Positions 48,641 to 59,965 of a stretch of 64,000 nucleotides of DNA are shown in pieces. The notes below the pieces were generated by a model. It was not told the origin of the DNA, made no database searches, and worked only from the letters and a program-made list of their open reading frames with translations. The stretch comes from Nymphaea colorata (lineage: Eukaryota; Streptophyta; Magnoliopsida; Nymphaeales; Nymphaeaceae), in contig NC_045151.1 of assembly GCF_008831285.2 (NCBI RefSeq), forward strand, positions 10,406,571-10,470,570, read 5' to 3'. The position numbers were made by a program, and so were the translations under genes. Numbering within the stretch: position 1 is the stretch's first letter; every line of letters starts with the position of its first letter.

Positions 48641-49131
48641 TACAAGTATGTTATAAGAGTTATTTTTCTAATGAACAAGAAGAACTTTTGTTAGAACTGT
48701 ATAAATTTAATTTTAAGAATTCTTTAAATCCGTGTAGCTGGTCAACTGCAAGTCTGTGAACCGAAAATTTTTTAGTGACTTGAACGTTTGACACATAGTT
48801 AGATTTCCCTACAATTTTTTAGTGGCAACCGTTTGTTTTGCAGCTGTTGATTTGTATCAAGTTTTTGTCGCTAGTGTCAACGGTCAAATGGCACAATGGT
48901 GATGGTTCTTTTCTTGAAGATCAATTTCAATTTTTTTTGTTCAAAGTATAAAGAATAATGATTTTGAGAAGTTTCTATCAATTACATAATTCTCATAATG
49001 TAAACAATTCATTAGCAGCAAAATCTACTTAAATGTCATTTAATGAATCTCACTTTTTCTCTCAATATGTATGTGTGTATTTGTGTGTATGAATGTGTGT
49101 GTGTGTGGGTATGTTTCTCTCTCTCTCTTTT

Positions 49132-49207
<76 letters not shown>

Positions 49208-49365
49208 CATTGGTAGGTATGAGACTCATAAACTATAGTTGTAGACATTGATTTTCCAAGATGGACAGTAGCAAACAATTCAATAAAATTATTTTAATAA
49301 TCTAGCATCAATGTGTAACTTTTCTCCCAATTTTTTTCAACCATTTATATTAGAAACATTATGTG

Positions 49366-49416
<51 letters not shown>

Positions 49417-49659
49417 GGAGAGAGAGAGAGAGATTGGTAGGCATGAGACACATAAACAATAATTTTAGCCATTGATTTGTTGAAGATGGACAGCTGAGAA
49501 CAATTCAAGAAGGGTATTTTAATAATCAAGCATAAGGAGTAACTTTTTCTCTCAAATTTTTTTTTACCATTTAGATTGGAAAAACCAGCGGTCAAATTGA
49601 TTTTTTATGGGGTTTGCACCTAAGGGTTTAGTACCTACCAATTTCTCTGACACACAATA

Positions 49660-49691
<32 letters not shown>

Positions 49692-50224
49692 GCATTCAAT
49701 GCCAAAAATATTAATATTAAAATCTAACCATTTCTATTACTGATATCAAATACATTGTGACAAAACTTTTATTTATTCATCTGTATAGCTTCCAAATTTG
49801 ATTAAATTGCCGCACTAGTGCCAGAACTATATCGCCATTGTATAAGTCTGACATCTTAGTTTTTAAACAATGTAGAATGTGAGAAGTTATTTTCCCAACT
49901 CTATTCTCTCAAATAAACCATAAGCATAAGTTGGGAAAATTTAGACACAAATACTTGAAAGTTGGAATGTACAATTGGTAGTGGTAAATGGTAAGGGGCC
50001 TCCAATGTCAACATTAATATTGAAACCTAAAATCATCATTCTTGTCATATATAAACGAAAATGTCAACAATGATATTGGAACCTGAAATTTCCATTCTTG
50101 TTTTTGATACATCAGAACTTGAGTTTTTTTTACTTATGTGTATAATGTTGACTGAAATGTTATTTTCCAATACCTTACTCCTCACATATATTTTTTCTAT
50201 AAATTTGACTTTTGAAGGACAAAT

Positions 50225-50515
50225 CCAAGTATCATCTTGCTAAGAGTTATCGCAAGTTTAGCATTTGACACTAATGTGCAGCTGTATATCCTTCAGTCAG
50301 ATTGTCTTCATAAAGTTCTTCAATATGTGAATGAGGTAAGTGGCATTTTTTCTTCACTTGATTTAGACTTCAGAAAGATATTTAGTCAGGATTACCGAAG
50401 CTTCCATCAGATAGGTAGACATGATGTAAGAACATTAGCAATAATACGGTGATGAGACTTTCTCAGTCAATTGATATGATGAAAATGGAAAAGAAAGCAA
50501 AAATTAAAAAGGTAT
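50225..50515 (+). pseudogene. MAP65 exon fragment, left arm, plus copy
   Basis: The plus strand encodes LQSDCLHKVLQYVNEVSG followed without intron by SSLDLDFRK, matching RLRKVLEFV..VHDLCAVLGLDF of MAP65. Downstream the frame decays into stops. Confidence 0.65.
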
Positions 50516-50599
50516 GTAGATTAATTCTATTGTACTGTCAGGATTGTAATTTGGGATCCTGTATCTGAATGACATTTTTTCGTCGCTATTGGAACCATG

Positions 50600-50850
50600 G
50601 AACTTGTTGGACTCACCCAATTGAGAAAAAGAAGCTACTGGTTTTGAGGTTACATAGTTCCTGCAGCAGCGATGAAACATTCAATGCTTTTGCTTACAAG
50701 TACAATAGAATTATACATACCTTGTTAATTGTTGCTTCCTTTGCCATTTTCATCTTCTCAATTGATTGTCTTTTTAACATTGCTTGGAGGCAGCTGACTA
50801 ACCTTCTTCCTGAAATTCAATGAAGTGAAGCACAAAAGCAATGTTATACC
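50600..50850 (-). pseudogene. MAP65 exon fragment, left arm, inverted copy
   Basis: The minus strand repeats the LCFTS(L)NFRKKVSQLPP and IEKMKMAKEATINK parts of the exon seen at 44.6 kb, with a deletion between them. Together with 50225-50515 it forms a small nested inverted repeat. Confidence 0.55.
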
Positions 50851-51654
50851 TCACTTATTTTGCATATAAAATAACCTTATCTTGTCTGTCTCTTTCTTTA
50901 CATTCTACTAAATTGCCTTCACACACACATACATATATATTGGTGATGATTTGTGTTGTCTTTTTTGGCTTCTTCAGTTCTCCACATACATGATTGAATA
51001 AATTAAAGTGGCCACCACGCGAGCGGACATACAAAAAATCGAGGAGAAAAATGGAGGCTCATTTGTAGGAATGTATCTGAAATAGGAGACTCAAATGAAA
51101 ATTCTAAAAAGTAAGGAGGATAAATGGCTTATGCGAAGAGGGGATGATGCATCATGCCCACTTGTAGGATTGTCTAAAATAAATCTCTAACTTATTGTTA
51201 CACCTGTTAGACTTGTAGGAAGTGAGAAGAACGGTTGTAGCTGCTACCGCATAAGCATTTCTTTCAAGATGCCTTCAATGATCTTAGACTTTAGAAGATT
51301 TGAATCCTTGTTTACCTTATGCCTCAAATTTAAATATCTCAAGCTGGAGGGGAGGGAGGCTTACTTGAGATCTATGTATTTGAATATGTAATGCTTACAA
51401 TTTTTGGTATGGATAATGGCATCTCATTTTTTTATGGATAATGGTATACAATTGACATTTGTCCTTTTCTTTTTCCATAAATTGCTTTTTCTTTTCTTTC
51501 AAAAGTACTAATGGCATCTAATTACAATTGATCCTTTCTATCAAGTCATGACCTTTTCATAAATCAGGTCAGGTTTCAGTTTCTGAAGTTCAGAGCAAAT
51601 AAGGACAGATAAGTCAGATAAGGACAGAGCAAAGTCAGCAAAGTCTTCTTTTGA

Positions 51655-52577
51655 AGATCTCTTTAGTGAGCTCAGGAAGATGAGCCTCTAGAAGTCCTAC
51701 TGTGCACAATCCCGAAGAATCAGCCGGAAAGAAAAATAAATGCAATAGCCTAATGAAGATGGGCAATATCGGTCAGCCATCAACTTTGAGTTTGCAGATG
51801 GACAAGAAGGGTGAGAATGGCAGTTTCCACTCCTTGGGAGGTACCCAAGATTACTGGAATCGGGGTGTTGGGCATCAAGATTCCACTGACCTGTCAAAAG
51901 TGGCCCCAATCCTTGGGGACATCCAAAAAATTCTTCCATTTCCCCTTGATCCGAGAATAGCGACATGAACGACATGTCCTGCCCAAGCCAAGGAGCTGAC
52001 TCCGAAGAGCCCTGACAAATGATGATTGAGATGAGATTCGGCATTTTTGTAACCATGGCTTCCATTTGGTTGTAACCAACCCACTACGACAGATATTGTA
52101 GAAAGAAATAATAGAAAAAGAGCTCCAGTAGAAAGATCTTCATAGGTGCACAGGCCGATTGTATACCATCACTAAGAAAGACCGGAATAAGCAAGATTCA
52201 CTGGGCCGAGAGCATACCCTCGAGTCAATGCTTCTACAGCCAGTTGACCAAAATGAGGATCCCAAATAGGTTTAGCAATGGGTCTGACATGGTTGGGGTG
52301 GTCTTGTACCCATGACTCAAAATTTCCTTGCCAAGCCACATGAAACAGATTGCCGGAAGTCCACAGAATCTAAAGCCATAATGCCTTTCAAATCCTCCTA
52401 GCCAGATTCTTTCTTGCTAAGAGCTAACTGCCCGAAGTTAGAATTAGGAGCTCAAATCCTCTGAGCAGTCATCATGACTCTCTTTGTCATGTGTGGTAGC
52501 AATACCAAACCAAATACGACGAGTAGTGGGGTCCCGAGCTAAGCCTTGGCTAAACCTTGGAACTTATCTAAAGCCAT
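51655..52577 (-). pseudogene. psaB: Plastid psaB fragment (photosystem I P700 apoprotein A2), nuclear copy
   Basis: Minus-strand frames encode RFSQGLA, then [48 protein letters not shown] and DLLEAH, the N-terminal half of PsaB, through several frameshifts. The start ATG is at 52575-52577, 25 bp downstream of the psaA stop, as in plastids. A 36-bp copy of the psaA/psaB junction (52567-52602) is repeated at 52370-52405 inside psaB. The rest of the gene is absent. Confidence 0.88.
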
Positions 52578-52602
52578 AATGCCTTTCAAATCCTCCTAGC
52601 CA

Positions 52603-52885
52603 TTATCCTATAGCAAGAATTCTTGCTAAGAAGAATGCCCATGTTGTGGCAATTCCACCCAGAAGGTCATGGGTGATTCCCACAACACTGTCCTTGTACA
52701 ATGCTCAAGGCTAACGGCGGAGTAGCAGGAGCTACTTTTCGTTTGTTATGAGCCCAGATGATGGATTCAATGAGTGATTGCCAATAACCACGACCACTCA
52801 GTATGGACAGAATCATTGATGGATCCTGAGAGCGGAAGGTCTTTCTGAGGTCTTGTTCTGCCAGAAGATCGAGATGCACTCGTCT
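52603..52885 (-). pseudogene. psaA: Plastid psaA 3' fragment (photosystem I P700 apoprotein A1), nuclear copy
   Basis: The minus strand encodes [31 protein letters not shown] and, one frame over, [18 protein letters not shown] with TAA at 52603-52605. This is the C-terminal end of PsaA including the start of its last membrane helix. Frame changes show it is not functional. Confidence 0.88.
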
Positions 52886-53169
52886 GAAATGCCATCGCTC
52901 GCGTACAAAACTCTGACTGGGACTCTTCCCCCCACCGTCATTCCTATGGTTGAAGAACGCAAACGAGGTTGGTTTTTCTCTTAATAATGTTGGTCAGATC
53001 GACTGCCTCACTAATCTAATATGAACCGTAGTGCTCATTGGAATGTGATCAAATGTTCCAATCCATCAAGCAACCAACCTCTGACCTATACATCGACTAT
53101 CAAGCCTCTGAGATAGGTGTGCCGCTTGTTTCTGGACTCATTTCTGTTGTACTCTTGATGGAATTGATC

Positions 53170-53240
53170 TGGGATGGAAGGATTAGAACCTCCAAGTAAG
53201 AGAACCAAAACCCATTGCCTTACCACTTGGCCACACCCCA
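53170..53240 (-). pseudogene. Plastid-type tRNA-Gln (UUG) copy, decayed
   Basis: The minus strand reads TGGGGTGTGGCCAAGTGG, an anticodon loop GTTTTGGTT with TTG, and ends CCTTCCATCCCA. Compared with the usual plastid trnQ, most changes I can name are C to T or G to A, including in the T loop (GTTCTAATCC for GTTCGAATCC is a G to T exception), so folding is weakened. Confidence 0.75.
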
Positions 53241-54335
53241 TTTCTCTTTCTATTCGAAACTAAGAAAAACACGTGGTTGTTCGTCCTGCCCTTTATTCTT
53301 TGGAATGGCAATTGTATGCCATTAGTGCTGACCATATCATAAATGCAATTGTATGCCATTAGTGCTGACTATTACAAAAAGCTAAACAAGAAGGCTTTTA
53401 GTATTGTCATTGTATCTTTTACACAAGAATTTAATTGCCTCAAAGGGCATAGCAAAACTGGTCGGGTTTGGGACCTGTGAAAATGCAAGTCTTTAGTTCG
53501 GTTTACATGGGTATTATACTTATGCGTCTTAAGTGGTGGAACATGGTAGCTAAGTCGAAGGGTGCAGTTCTGCCATAGTTGATGCTGATGCAGTTCATGA
53601 CCCCTAAGGTAGGGGCACAAAGAGTCTTTTGGGCCTCTTTTCAGGATGGAAAGTTGCTAATTACCTCTCACTCACTCAAACAAAACATAAGACTTCCATT
53701 TTTTTAAAAAAATAATCAATCAAGCACACCTCTCATTATGTGTAGGTGGGCGGTTGTAAGTGCATATTATGAATGCCAGCATTTGTGCTCAAATGGAAAC
53801 GAGCAAATCAAAAGGTTATCAAGCTTGGCCTTTGAGCGGGCCATTAAAGGCCAAGTGAGTTAAATGCACTGGTTTGTGCATGCAATACATATACCCCAAA
53901 AAGAAAACATGGTAGGGGTTGCAATATTGTGGAAATTATCTAAAAATATATATATATTTAGTCTTTTAATTTCTACAAAGAGTTTTTCATAATTCAAAAC
54001 AGAAGTATGTATTTGGTAAAATAAAATCAAATGAAGGCATACGTGCCTTCACTAGATATTGCAATGCTGTTTTTTCTTAGTTATGAAAACATGGTGAAGG
54101 ATTGGAACCAATGATGCATAATTGGGTTCTTTCAATATTGACAAATGGTTCATTAATTAGACAGAATGGATGTAGGTTGGTGTGCCATGCAGTGTGCTCG
54201 GGGCCAAATATAGTATTCGAACATGTAACCTAAGATTGTTGGGCCCTTACAAGAAAATTGCCCCGTCATTTTTCCTTTTTTATTTTTTTACAGGTGTTTG
54301 GCAACATGAGTTTGCCAAAAAGAGCCTATACCCTG

Positions 54336-54541
54336 GGGCGGAGCCAGAAATTTTTCATGAGGAAGGCCGAATTAAAGTTTCTAAATTTTGACACGGGCCG
54401 AAATATCTTTTTTCAAAATCTTTATATAGGACAAGCAAAATTTTCTAAAATTTACAAGAAAACTTTTAGAAAGAATTTTTTTAGGCAGGCCTCCAGAAAG
54501 ATTTTTTTTGAGGCAGGCCTCCCCTTTCCTCCGCCCTTGCA
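54336..54541. mobile_element. About 200-bp MITE-like element, GGGGCGGAGCCAG family
   Basis: The left end is CTGGGGCGGAGCCAGAAATT; the right end is CCTTTCCTCCGCCCTTGC, an approximate inverted match. The same family recurs at 62664-62826 (CAGGGGCAGAGCTATGAATT ... GGCTTTGCCCCTAC), with shared inner words AAATTTTGAC and AAAATCTTTATA/AAAACTTCTATA. No target duplication was established. Confidence 0.55.
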
Positions 54542-54954
54542 TGTACCAATGGTTATGGTAGGGTGATATCAAGAGAAATGTGTGGCTATCAAATCTGGGT
54601 TTTTTTTAAAAACTCCATGTACAATGTACAATGTTTGATGTTTTAAAAATGTATAATATAAAACATAGTGTTCTTCTTATCTAACACTGCTTGATGGTGC
54701 TTGATAGCATAATATGAAGAACATAAATGCCTTTTTTGGACTCTAGGAATGGGATATAAAAAGAGCATACGCAAAACATGATGTTGCTTCTTTGCTAGGA
54801 AGCTAAATCAGCATTTGGTAAGAGGAACATTGGGTTCTCTTCAACGAATCAAGGATTTCTTGCAGGAAGATGCCCTCCACATGCTTTGGAGGCAATTTTC
54901 TACCAAGCAACATGTTGATGGAAGAATTAGAGGAAACATGGATGCAGGGGAAGG

Positions 54955-55440
54955 GTAGAGCCATTAACTCCTTCACCGTCTTCACCAGTAGTGGTGGATC
55001 CGAGTTTGAAGTGTTTCTCAGCTTCAGAGGCGAAGACACCCGATAGTTTTTCTTTGAACCTCTTTATGAGCCTCAAGGAGCATGGTATTTCCTCCTTCAT
55101 AGACAGCGGAAAGTTGGAAAAGAGGGACAATATCAAGAAATTGTTTGAATGCATACAGCGGTCCAAGATCTTTGTCCTCATCTTATCCAAATGCTTTGCA
55201 GAATCGAGATGGTGCTTGAAAGAGGTGACCAAGTGTTGAGTGCGGGAAGGAGATAATTTCAGTGTTATTTGGCGTGGAACCTTCCGACGTCGCAACCAGA
55301 ACTGGCCTTTCAAATCTGCATTTAAGGATCATCAATCCAACAAGAAGAAGGATCAAGTGGAGGTGAGGAACTGGAGGGAAGCATTGAAGAAAGTCGGAAA
55401 CCTCTCTGGCTTCAATCCGATCAAGGACATGAATGGGTAT
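54955..55440 (+). pseudogene. TIR domain of a TIR-NBS-LRR resistance gene, broken
   Basis: Successive frames encode GSEFEVFLSFRGEDTR (TIR motif 1), a stop TAG at about 55042-55044, then SLKEHGISSFIDSGKLEK, SKIFVLILSKCFAESRWCLK (TIR motifs 2 and 3), and after another frame change CGKEIISVLFGVEPSDV and WREALKKVGNLSGF. This is an almost complete plant TIR domain, including the alphaA Glu region, the NAD+-cleaving signalling module of TNL immune receptors. At least two frame changes and a stop inactivate it, and no NB-ARC or LRR sequence follows. Confidence 0.85.
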
Positions 55441-55444
55441 ATGT

Positions 55445-55467
55445 CTCTCTCTCTCTCTCTCTCTCCC
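55445..55467. repeat. (CT)n microsatellite after TIR relic
   Basis: CT run immediately downstream of the TIR pseudogene, at the place of the first TNL intron. Confidence 0.9.
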
Positions 55468-56639
55468 ATGGACAATTAAAGTTTAATCAAATCTCTCATT
55501 CTTTTCTCTCTCTCCAAATTTAAAGTCTAACCAGGCGCATGATTTGTTGTCTATAGCTTTTCAGTTGCTTCCATTCATATCTTATTCATATGCTTATTTT
55601 CTTCTTGAGTTGTCCCAACATCATTTTTGGCTAGTATTTTAGATATTTTTCCTTTAAAATCATTATCTTATCAGATATATTAATCAAACACATCCTTAAA
55701 GCTACTAACAGTTAAAAGTGAGAAAATTTAAGACGTGATCTTTGTGTTGAAAAATTGACTACTATATAGATATATATATATATATTGGCCGATTGGTCAG
55801 TCAATTGATAGGTCACAAGGTTCAACACTCGTTTTTTCTCTTTGGCGTAAAAATATTTATAATATTCCATTCTAATACTTCACAAGGTAAGGCATATTTA
55901 ACTTGAAAATATAAATCATAAATTGTTCTCCTTTTTAAAAAAATATTTTTATAAGTAACAGCTAGTTAAGCATGTAATGAACTTAATAAATGTTTCATAA
56001 TCAATGGACGTAACAGCTAGTACATATATGTGTTCCAAAATATTTTAGGTATTGTTTTCATTTCTTTAATTTTTCATGGCAGTAAAAAACATAAAAGCTG
56101 TAAAGCTACTAAACGAGCTTAGAGTCTTTGATTGATAGTTCTAGTACTTCACAAGGTATGACATAATTTTTCCTTGAAAATATAAATTATAAATTGTTCT
56201 CCCATTTGAAAAATTTATTTTATAAGTAACACCTCATTAACCATGTAAGGAAATTAATAAATATTTCATAATCAATGAACACACACACACACATATATAT
56301 ATAAATATATAGAGAGGCATGTATATCAAAAATATTATAGATATTGGTTTCATTTCTTTATTTTTCATGGCAGTAAAAAACATAAGTGCTTTAAAGCTAC
56401 TAAACAAGCTTAGAGTCTTTGGTCTGTTAAAAGTTATAAGAGTTTTAACTAGCCAGATTTAATTATATAACAGAACACTGATAATGTGTATACAAGTGTT
56501 AAAAAAAAATATGCCAGTTATTTTTCTAATGAACAAGAAGAAAATTTATAAAATAATTTGTTTGAATTAAAGTTAGGTATCTCAGCCCTTGGCAGCAGGT
56601 AAATGAGCAGCTCACGTCAATCGTCATCATCTTCTTCCC

Positions 56640-56850
56640 TTAGGAGAGGGAGAGCGAGGTATTGGTCTCTCTATTTCACCCGACTTTTTCCAATATTCTG
56701 CTGTCTATGAAGGTGGAAACCCTCATAAAGATGTCCAATGAAACACTTTGGGGTGTCTTCGCCCCTAAAGCTCAGAAACACTTCAAACTTGGATCCACCA
56801 CTCTTGGTGCAGACGGTGAAGGTGTTAATGGCTCCACCCCTTTCACTGCC
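56640..56850 (-). pseudogene. Inverted partial copy of the TIR domain relic
   Basis: The minus strand carries the same PLTPSPS...VVDPSLKCF out-of-frame reading as 54955-55030 and then decayed TFIDSRILEKVG. It is the inner end of the right palindrome arm. Confidence 0.7.
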
Positions 56851-59187
56851 TCTGTGTTTCCTCTAATTCCTCCATTAACATTTTGGTTGGTAGAAAATTG
56901 CCTCAAAAGCATGTGGAGGACATCTCCAGCAAGAAATCCTTGATTCGTTGATGGAAGACATGACCAAAGAGAACAGAATGTTCCTCTATCCAAATGCTGA
57001 TTTTGCTTCCTAGCAAAGAAGCAATATTTCATGTTTTGCATGTGCTCTTTTTATGAAATGCATAACATGGGCTAAGGCAGGCAAATTAAGGTTGTCATAT
57101 CCCATTCCTAGAGTGTCCAAAAAAGGCATTTATGTTCTTCGCATCATGCTATCAAGCACTATCAAGCAGTGTTAGATAAGAAGAACACTATGTTTTACAC
57201 TATATATTTTCAAAACATCAAACATTATACATGGACACCAGATTTGATAGCCACACATTTCTATTGATATCACCCTACCATAACCATTGGTACAAGCCCT
57301 TTTTGGCAACCTCATGACCTTATTCTATTCTAGTGCCGAATAAAAAATCTATCAAGGTCACTTGTATGGGATCTTGACTCCCCAACGAACACGCTACACC
57401 TCATTCACAAAGCAAATTTTAAGCAATGTAGATTGACATAACAGAAAGAAACTGTTTGGATGTCTGAACCAACCAACACAGCCCCTTAACACAGATTCAC
57501 CTTTAATGATAAAATTAGAGTAAAAGGAAAGCCCCATTAGTGGTGTTTGGCATCGTAAACACTAGTTTATTGTTTCATAAATCTATTGCAAATATTATGA
57601 TAGATTGATGAAACACAAAAAATAATCTTTCATAAAATCTATCCTAATTATTAATACAAATTCATGAAACTCATGTTGCCAAGGACCTCTAAAAAAAATA
57701 AAAAAGGAAAAATGGCAGGGCAATTTTCTTGTAAGGTCCCAACAATCTGACGTTACATGTTCCAATAATGTATTTGGCCCCAAGCACACTACATGGCACA
57801 CCAACCCACATCCATTCTGTCTAATGAATGAAGCATTTGTCAATATTGAAAAAGCCTGATTACGCATCTTTGGTTCCAATCCTTCACCATGTTTTCATTA
57901 CTAAAAAAAAAAACAGCATTGCTATATCCAGTGAAGGCATGTATGCCTTCATTTTATTTCATTTTAGCAAATACATACTTCTGTTTTGAATTATTGACCA
58001 CAAAATGTAAATATGTGCCTCCACATTTCCTATAAAATAGATTGTCTTCAACCAAAGCAGGTTATGTACGCCATGCAGTGCACGAAATTCTCGTGCGCTA
58101 ATATAGGTCATTACAAAAATACTCTTGGTTAATAAAATAAAGCTTTTTATAGGGACAGAAAAACTGAAATATATTAAAAGACACAAAAAAATATATTTTT
58201 TAGATAATTTCCACAATATCGGAACTCCTACCATGTTTTCTTTTTGGCATATATGTGTTATGTGCACAAACCGGTGCACTTATCTCACTGAGTCTTTAAT
58301 GGCCTGCTCAAAGGCCAAGCTTGATAACCTTTTTGATTTGCCCGTTTCCATTTGAGCACAAATCCTGGCGTTCATAATCTGCACTTACAACGGTCTGCCT
58401 AAACAAAATGAGAGGTGTGCTTGAATGATTGATTTTTTTTTTAATGAAACTCTTATGTTTTATTTGAGTGAGTGGGATGTAATTAGCAACTTACCATCTT
58501 GAAAAGAGGCCCAAAGCGTCTCCACGCCCCCTGCCTTAGGGGTCATGAACTGCATCAGCATCAACAATGGCAGAACTGCACCCTTGAACATAGCTACCAT
58601 GTTCCACCACATAAGACACATAAGCATAATACCCATGTAAATCAAAACAAAGACCTCCATTTTCACAGGACCCAAACCCGACCAATTTTGCTATGCCTTT
58701 TGAGGCAACTGAATTCCTGTGTAAAAGATACAATGACAATACTATAGTTTTGTAAGCTTTACATCTTCAAATACATAGATCTCAGGTCAGCCTCCCTCCC
58801 CTCTGGCTTGAGATCATTAAATTTGAGGCATAAGGTAAACAAGGATTCAAATATTCTACAGTCTGAGATAATTGAAAGCATCTCGAAAGAAATACTTATG
58901 CAGTAGCAGCTACGATCCTTCTTCTCACTTCCTACAAATCTAACAGGTGTAGCAATAAGAGATTTATTTTAGACAATCCTACAAGAGGGCATGATGCATC
59001 ATCCCCTCTAGGTATAAGCTATTTATCCTCCATACTTTTTAGAATTTTCATTTGAGCTTCCTATTTCAGATACATTCCTACAATAAGCCTCCATTTTTCT
59101 TCTCAATTTTTGTATGTCCGCTCACGTGGTGGTCACTTGAATTTATTCAATCGTTTATATGAAGAAATGAAGAAGCCAAAAAAGACA

Positions 59188-59225
<38 letters not shown>

Positions 59226-59289
59226 GTGATTTAGTAGAATGTAAAGAAAGAGACAGGCATCATAAGGTTATTTTTATATGCAAAATAAG

Positions 59290-59480
59290 TGAGGTTTAAC
59301 ATTGCTTTTGTGCTTCACTTCGTTTTAATTTTGGGAAGACGGTTAGTCAGCTACACCCATGCTCCATGAGACAGGCAATTATAAACAATATAAGAACATA
59401 AGCAATAACACAGTGGTGGGTCTTTGTCAATCCATTGAGAAACTGAAAATGACAAAGGAAGCAACAATTAACAAGGTGTA
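59290..59480 (+). pseudogene. MAP65 exon fragment, right arm, plus copy
   Basis: The plus strand has NFGKTVSQLHPCSM and, in another frame, VFVNPLRN-type decay of the exon seen at 44.6 kb. It is the inverted partner of 50600-50850. Confidence 0.55.
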
Positions 59481-59689
59481 TATAATTATATTGTACTTGT
59501 AAGCAAAAGTACTGAATGTTTCATCGCTACTGTAGGAACTATGTAACCTCAAACCAGTGGCTTCTTTTCCTCAATTGGGTGATTCCAATAAGTTTCATGG
59601 TTCCAATAGCGATGAAAAAATGTCGTTCAGCAACATGATCCCAAGTCATAGTTCTGACAGTACAATAGAATGAATCTACAAGCCTTTTG

Positions 59690-59965
59690 AATTATTGCGT
59701 TCTTTTCCATTTTCAGCTTCTCAGTGGACTGAGAAGGTCCCATCAGCGTGTTGTTGCTAATGTTCTTACATCGAGTCTATCTGTCTCATCTTGGGTAATC
59801 CTAATTAACTGTCTTCCTAAAGTCTAAATCAAGTGAAGAACAAAGGCCACTTACCTCATTCACATATTGAAGAACTTTATGAAGACAATCGGACCGAAGG
59901 ATATACAATGGAGTGACATTAGTATCAAATGCTTAAAACATGAGGTCACTCTTAGCAAATTCAGA
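59690..59965 (-). pseudogene. MAP65 exon fragment, right arm, minus copy
   Basis: The minus strand reads FDTNVTPLYILRSDCLHKVL, QYVNEVSG and SSLDLDFRKTV, the inverted partner of 50225-50515 and the fullest version of the 5' part of the exon. Confidence 0.65.

Larger units (their letters stand above)
51401..53388. other. Insertion with plastid DNA (NUPT or mitochondrial-plastid DNA), confined to left palindrome arm
   Basis: Arm-to-arm comparison places the extra DNA between ATGCTTACAA at about 51400 and AGTATTGTCATTG at about 53400. It holds psaB and psaA pieces in plastid order, and a trnQ-like sequence. A short direct repeat (TTGTATGCCATTAGTGCTGA) lies at 53307 and 53348 near the right border. 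Because trnQ is not next to psaA in typical plastid genomes, the insert is rearranged, or came through a mitochondrial intermediate. Confidence 0.8.
49036..55175. repeat. Left arm of a large imperfect inverted repeat
   Basis: Read on the minus strand, this arm matches 56640-61020 in order. Corresponding points include 49206-49320 with 60840-60965, 50225-50515 with 59690-59965, 51050-51390 with 58770-59095, 53390-53690 with 58450-58745 and 54955-55160 with 56640-56850. The sum of paired coordinates is about 110,170 before and about 112,100 after 51.4-53.4 kb, which shows a 2-kb insertion in this arm only. Identity is visibly below that of a recent duplication. The arm carries MAP65 and TIR fragments. 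Confidence 0.82.

Noticed and set aside
52603-52885. Functional photosystem gene
   Set aside because: Frameshifts, partial length and nuclear palindrome context show a non-functional organelle-derived copy.
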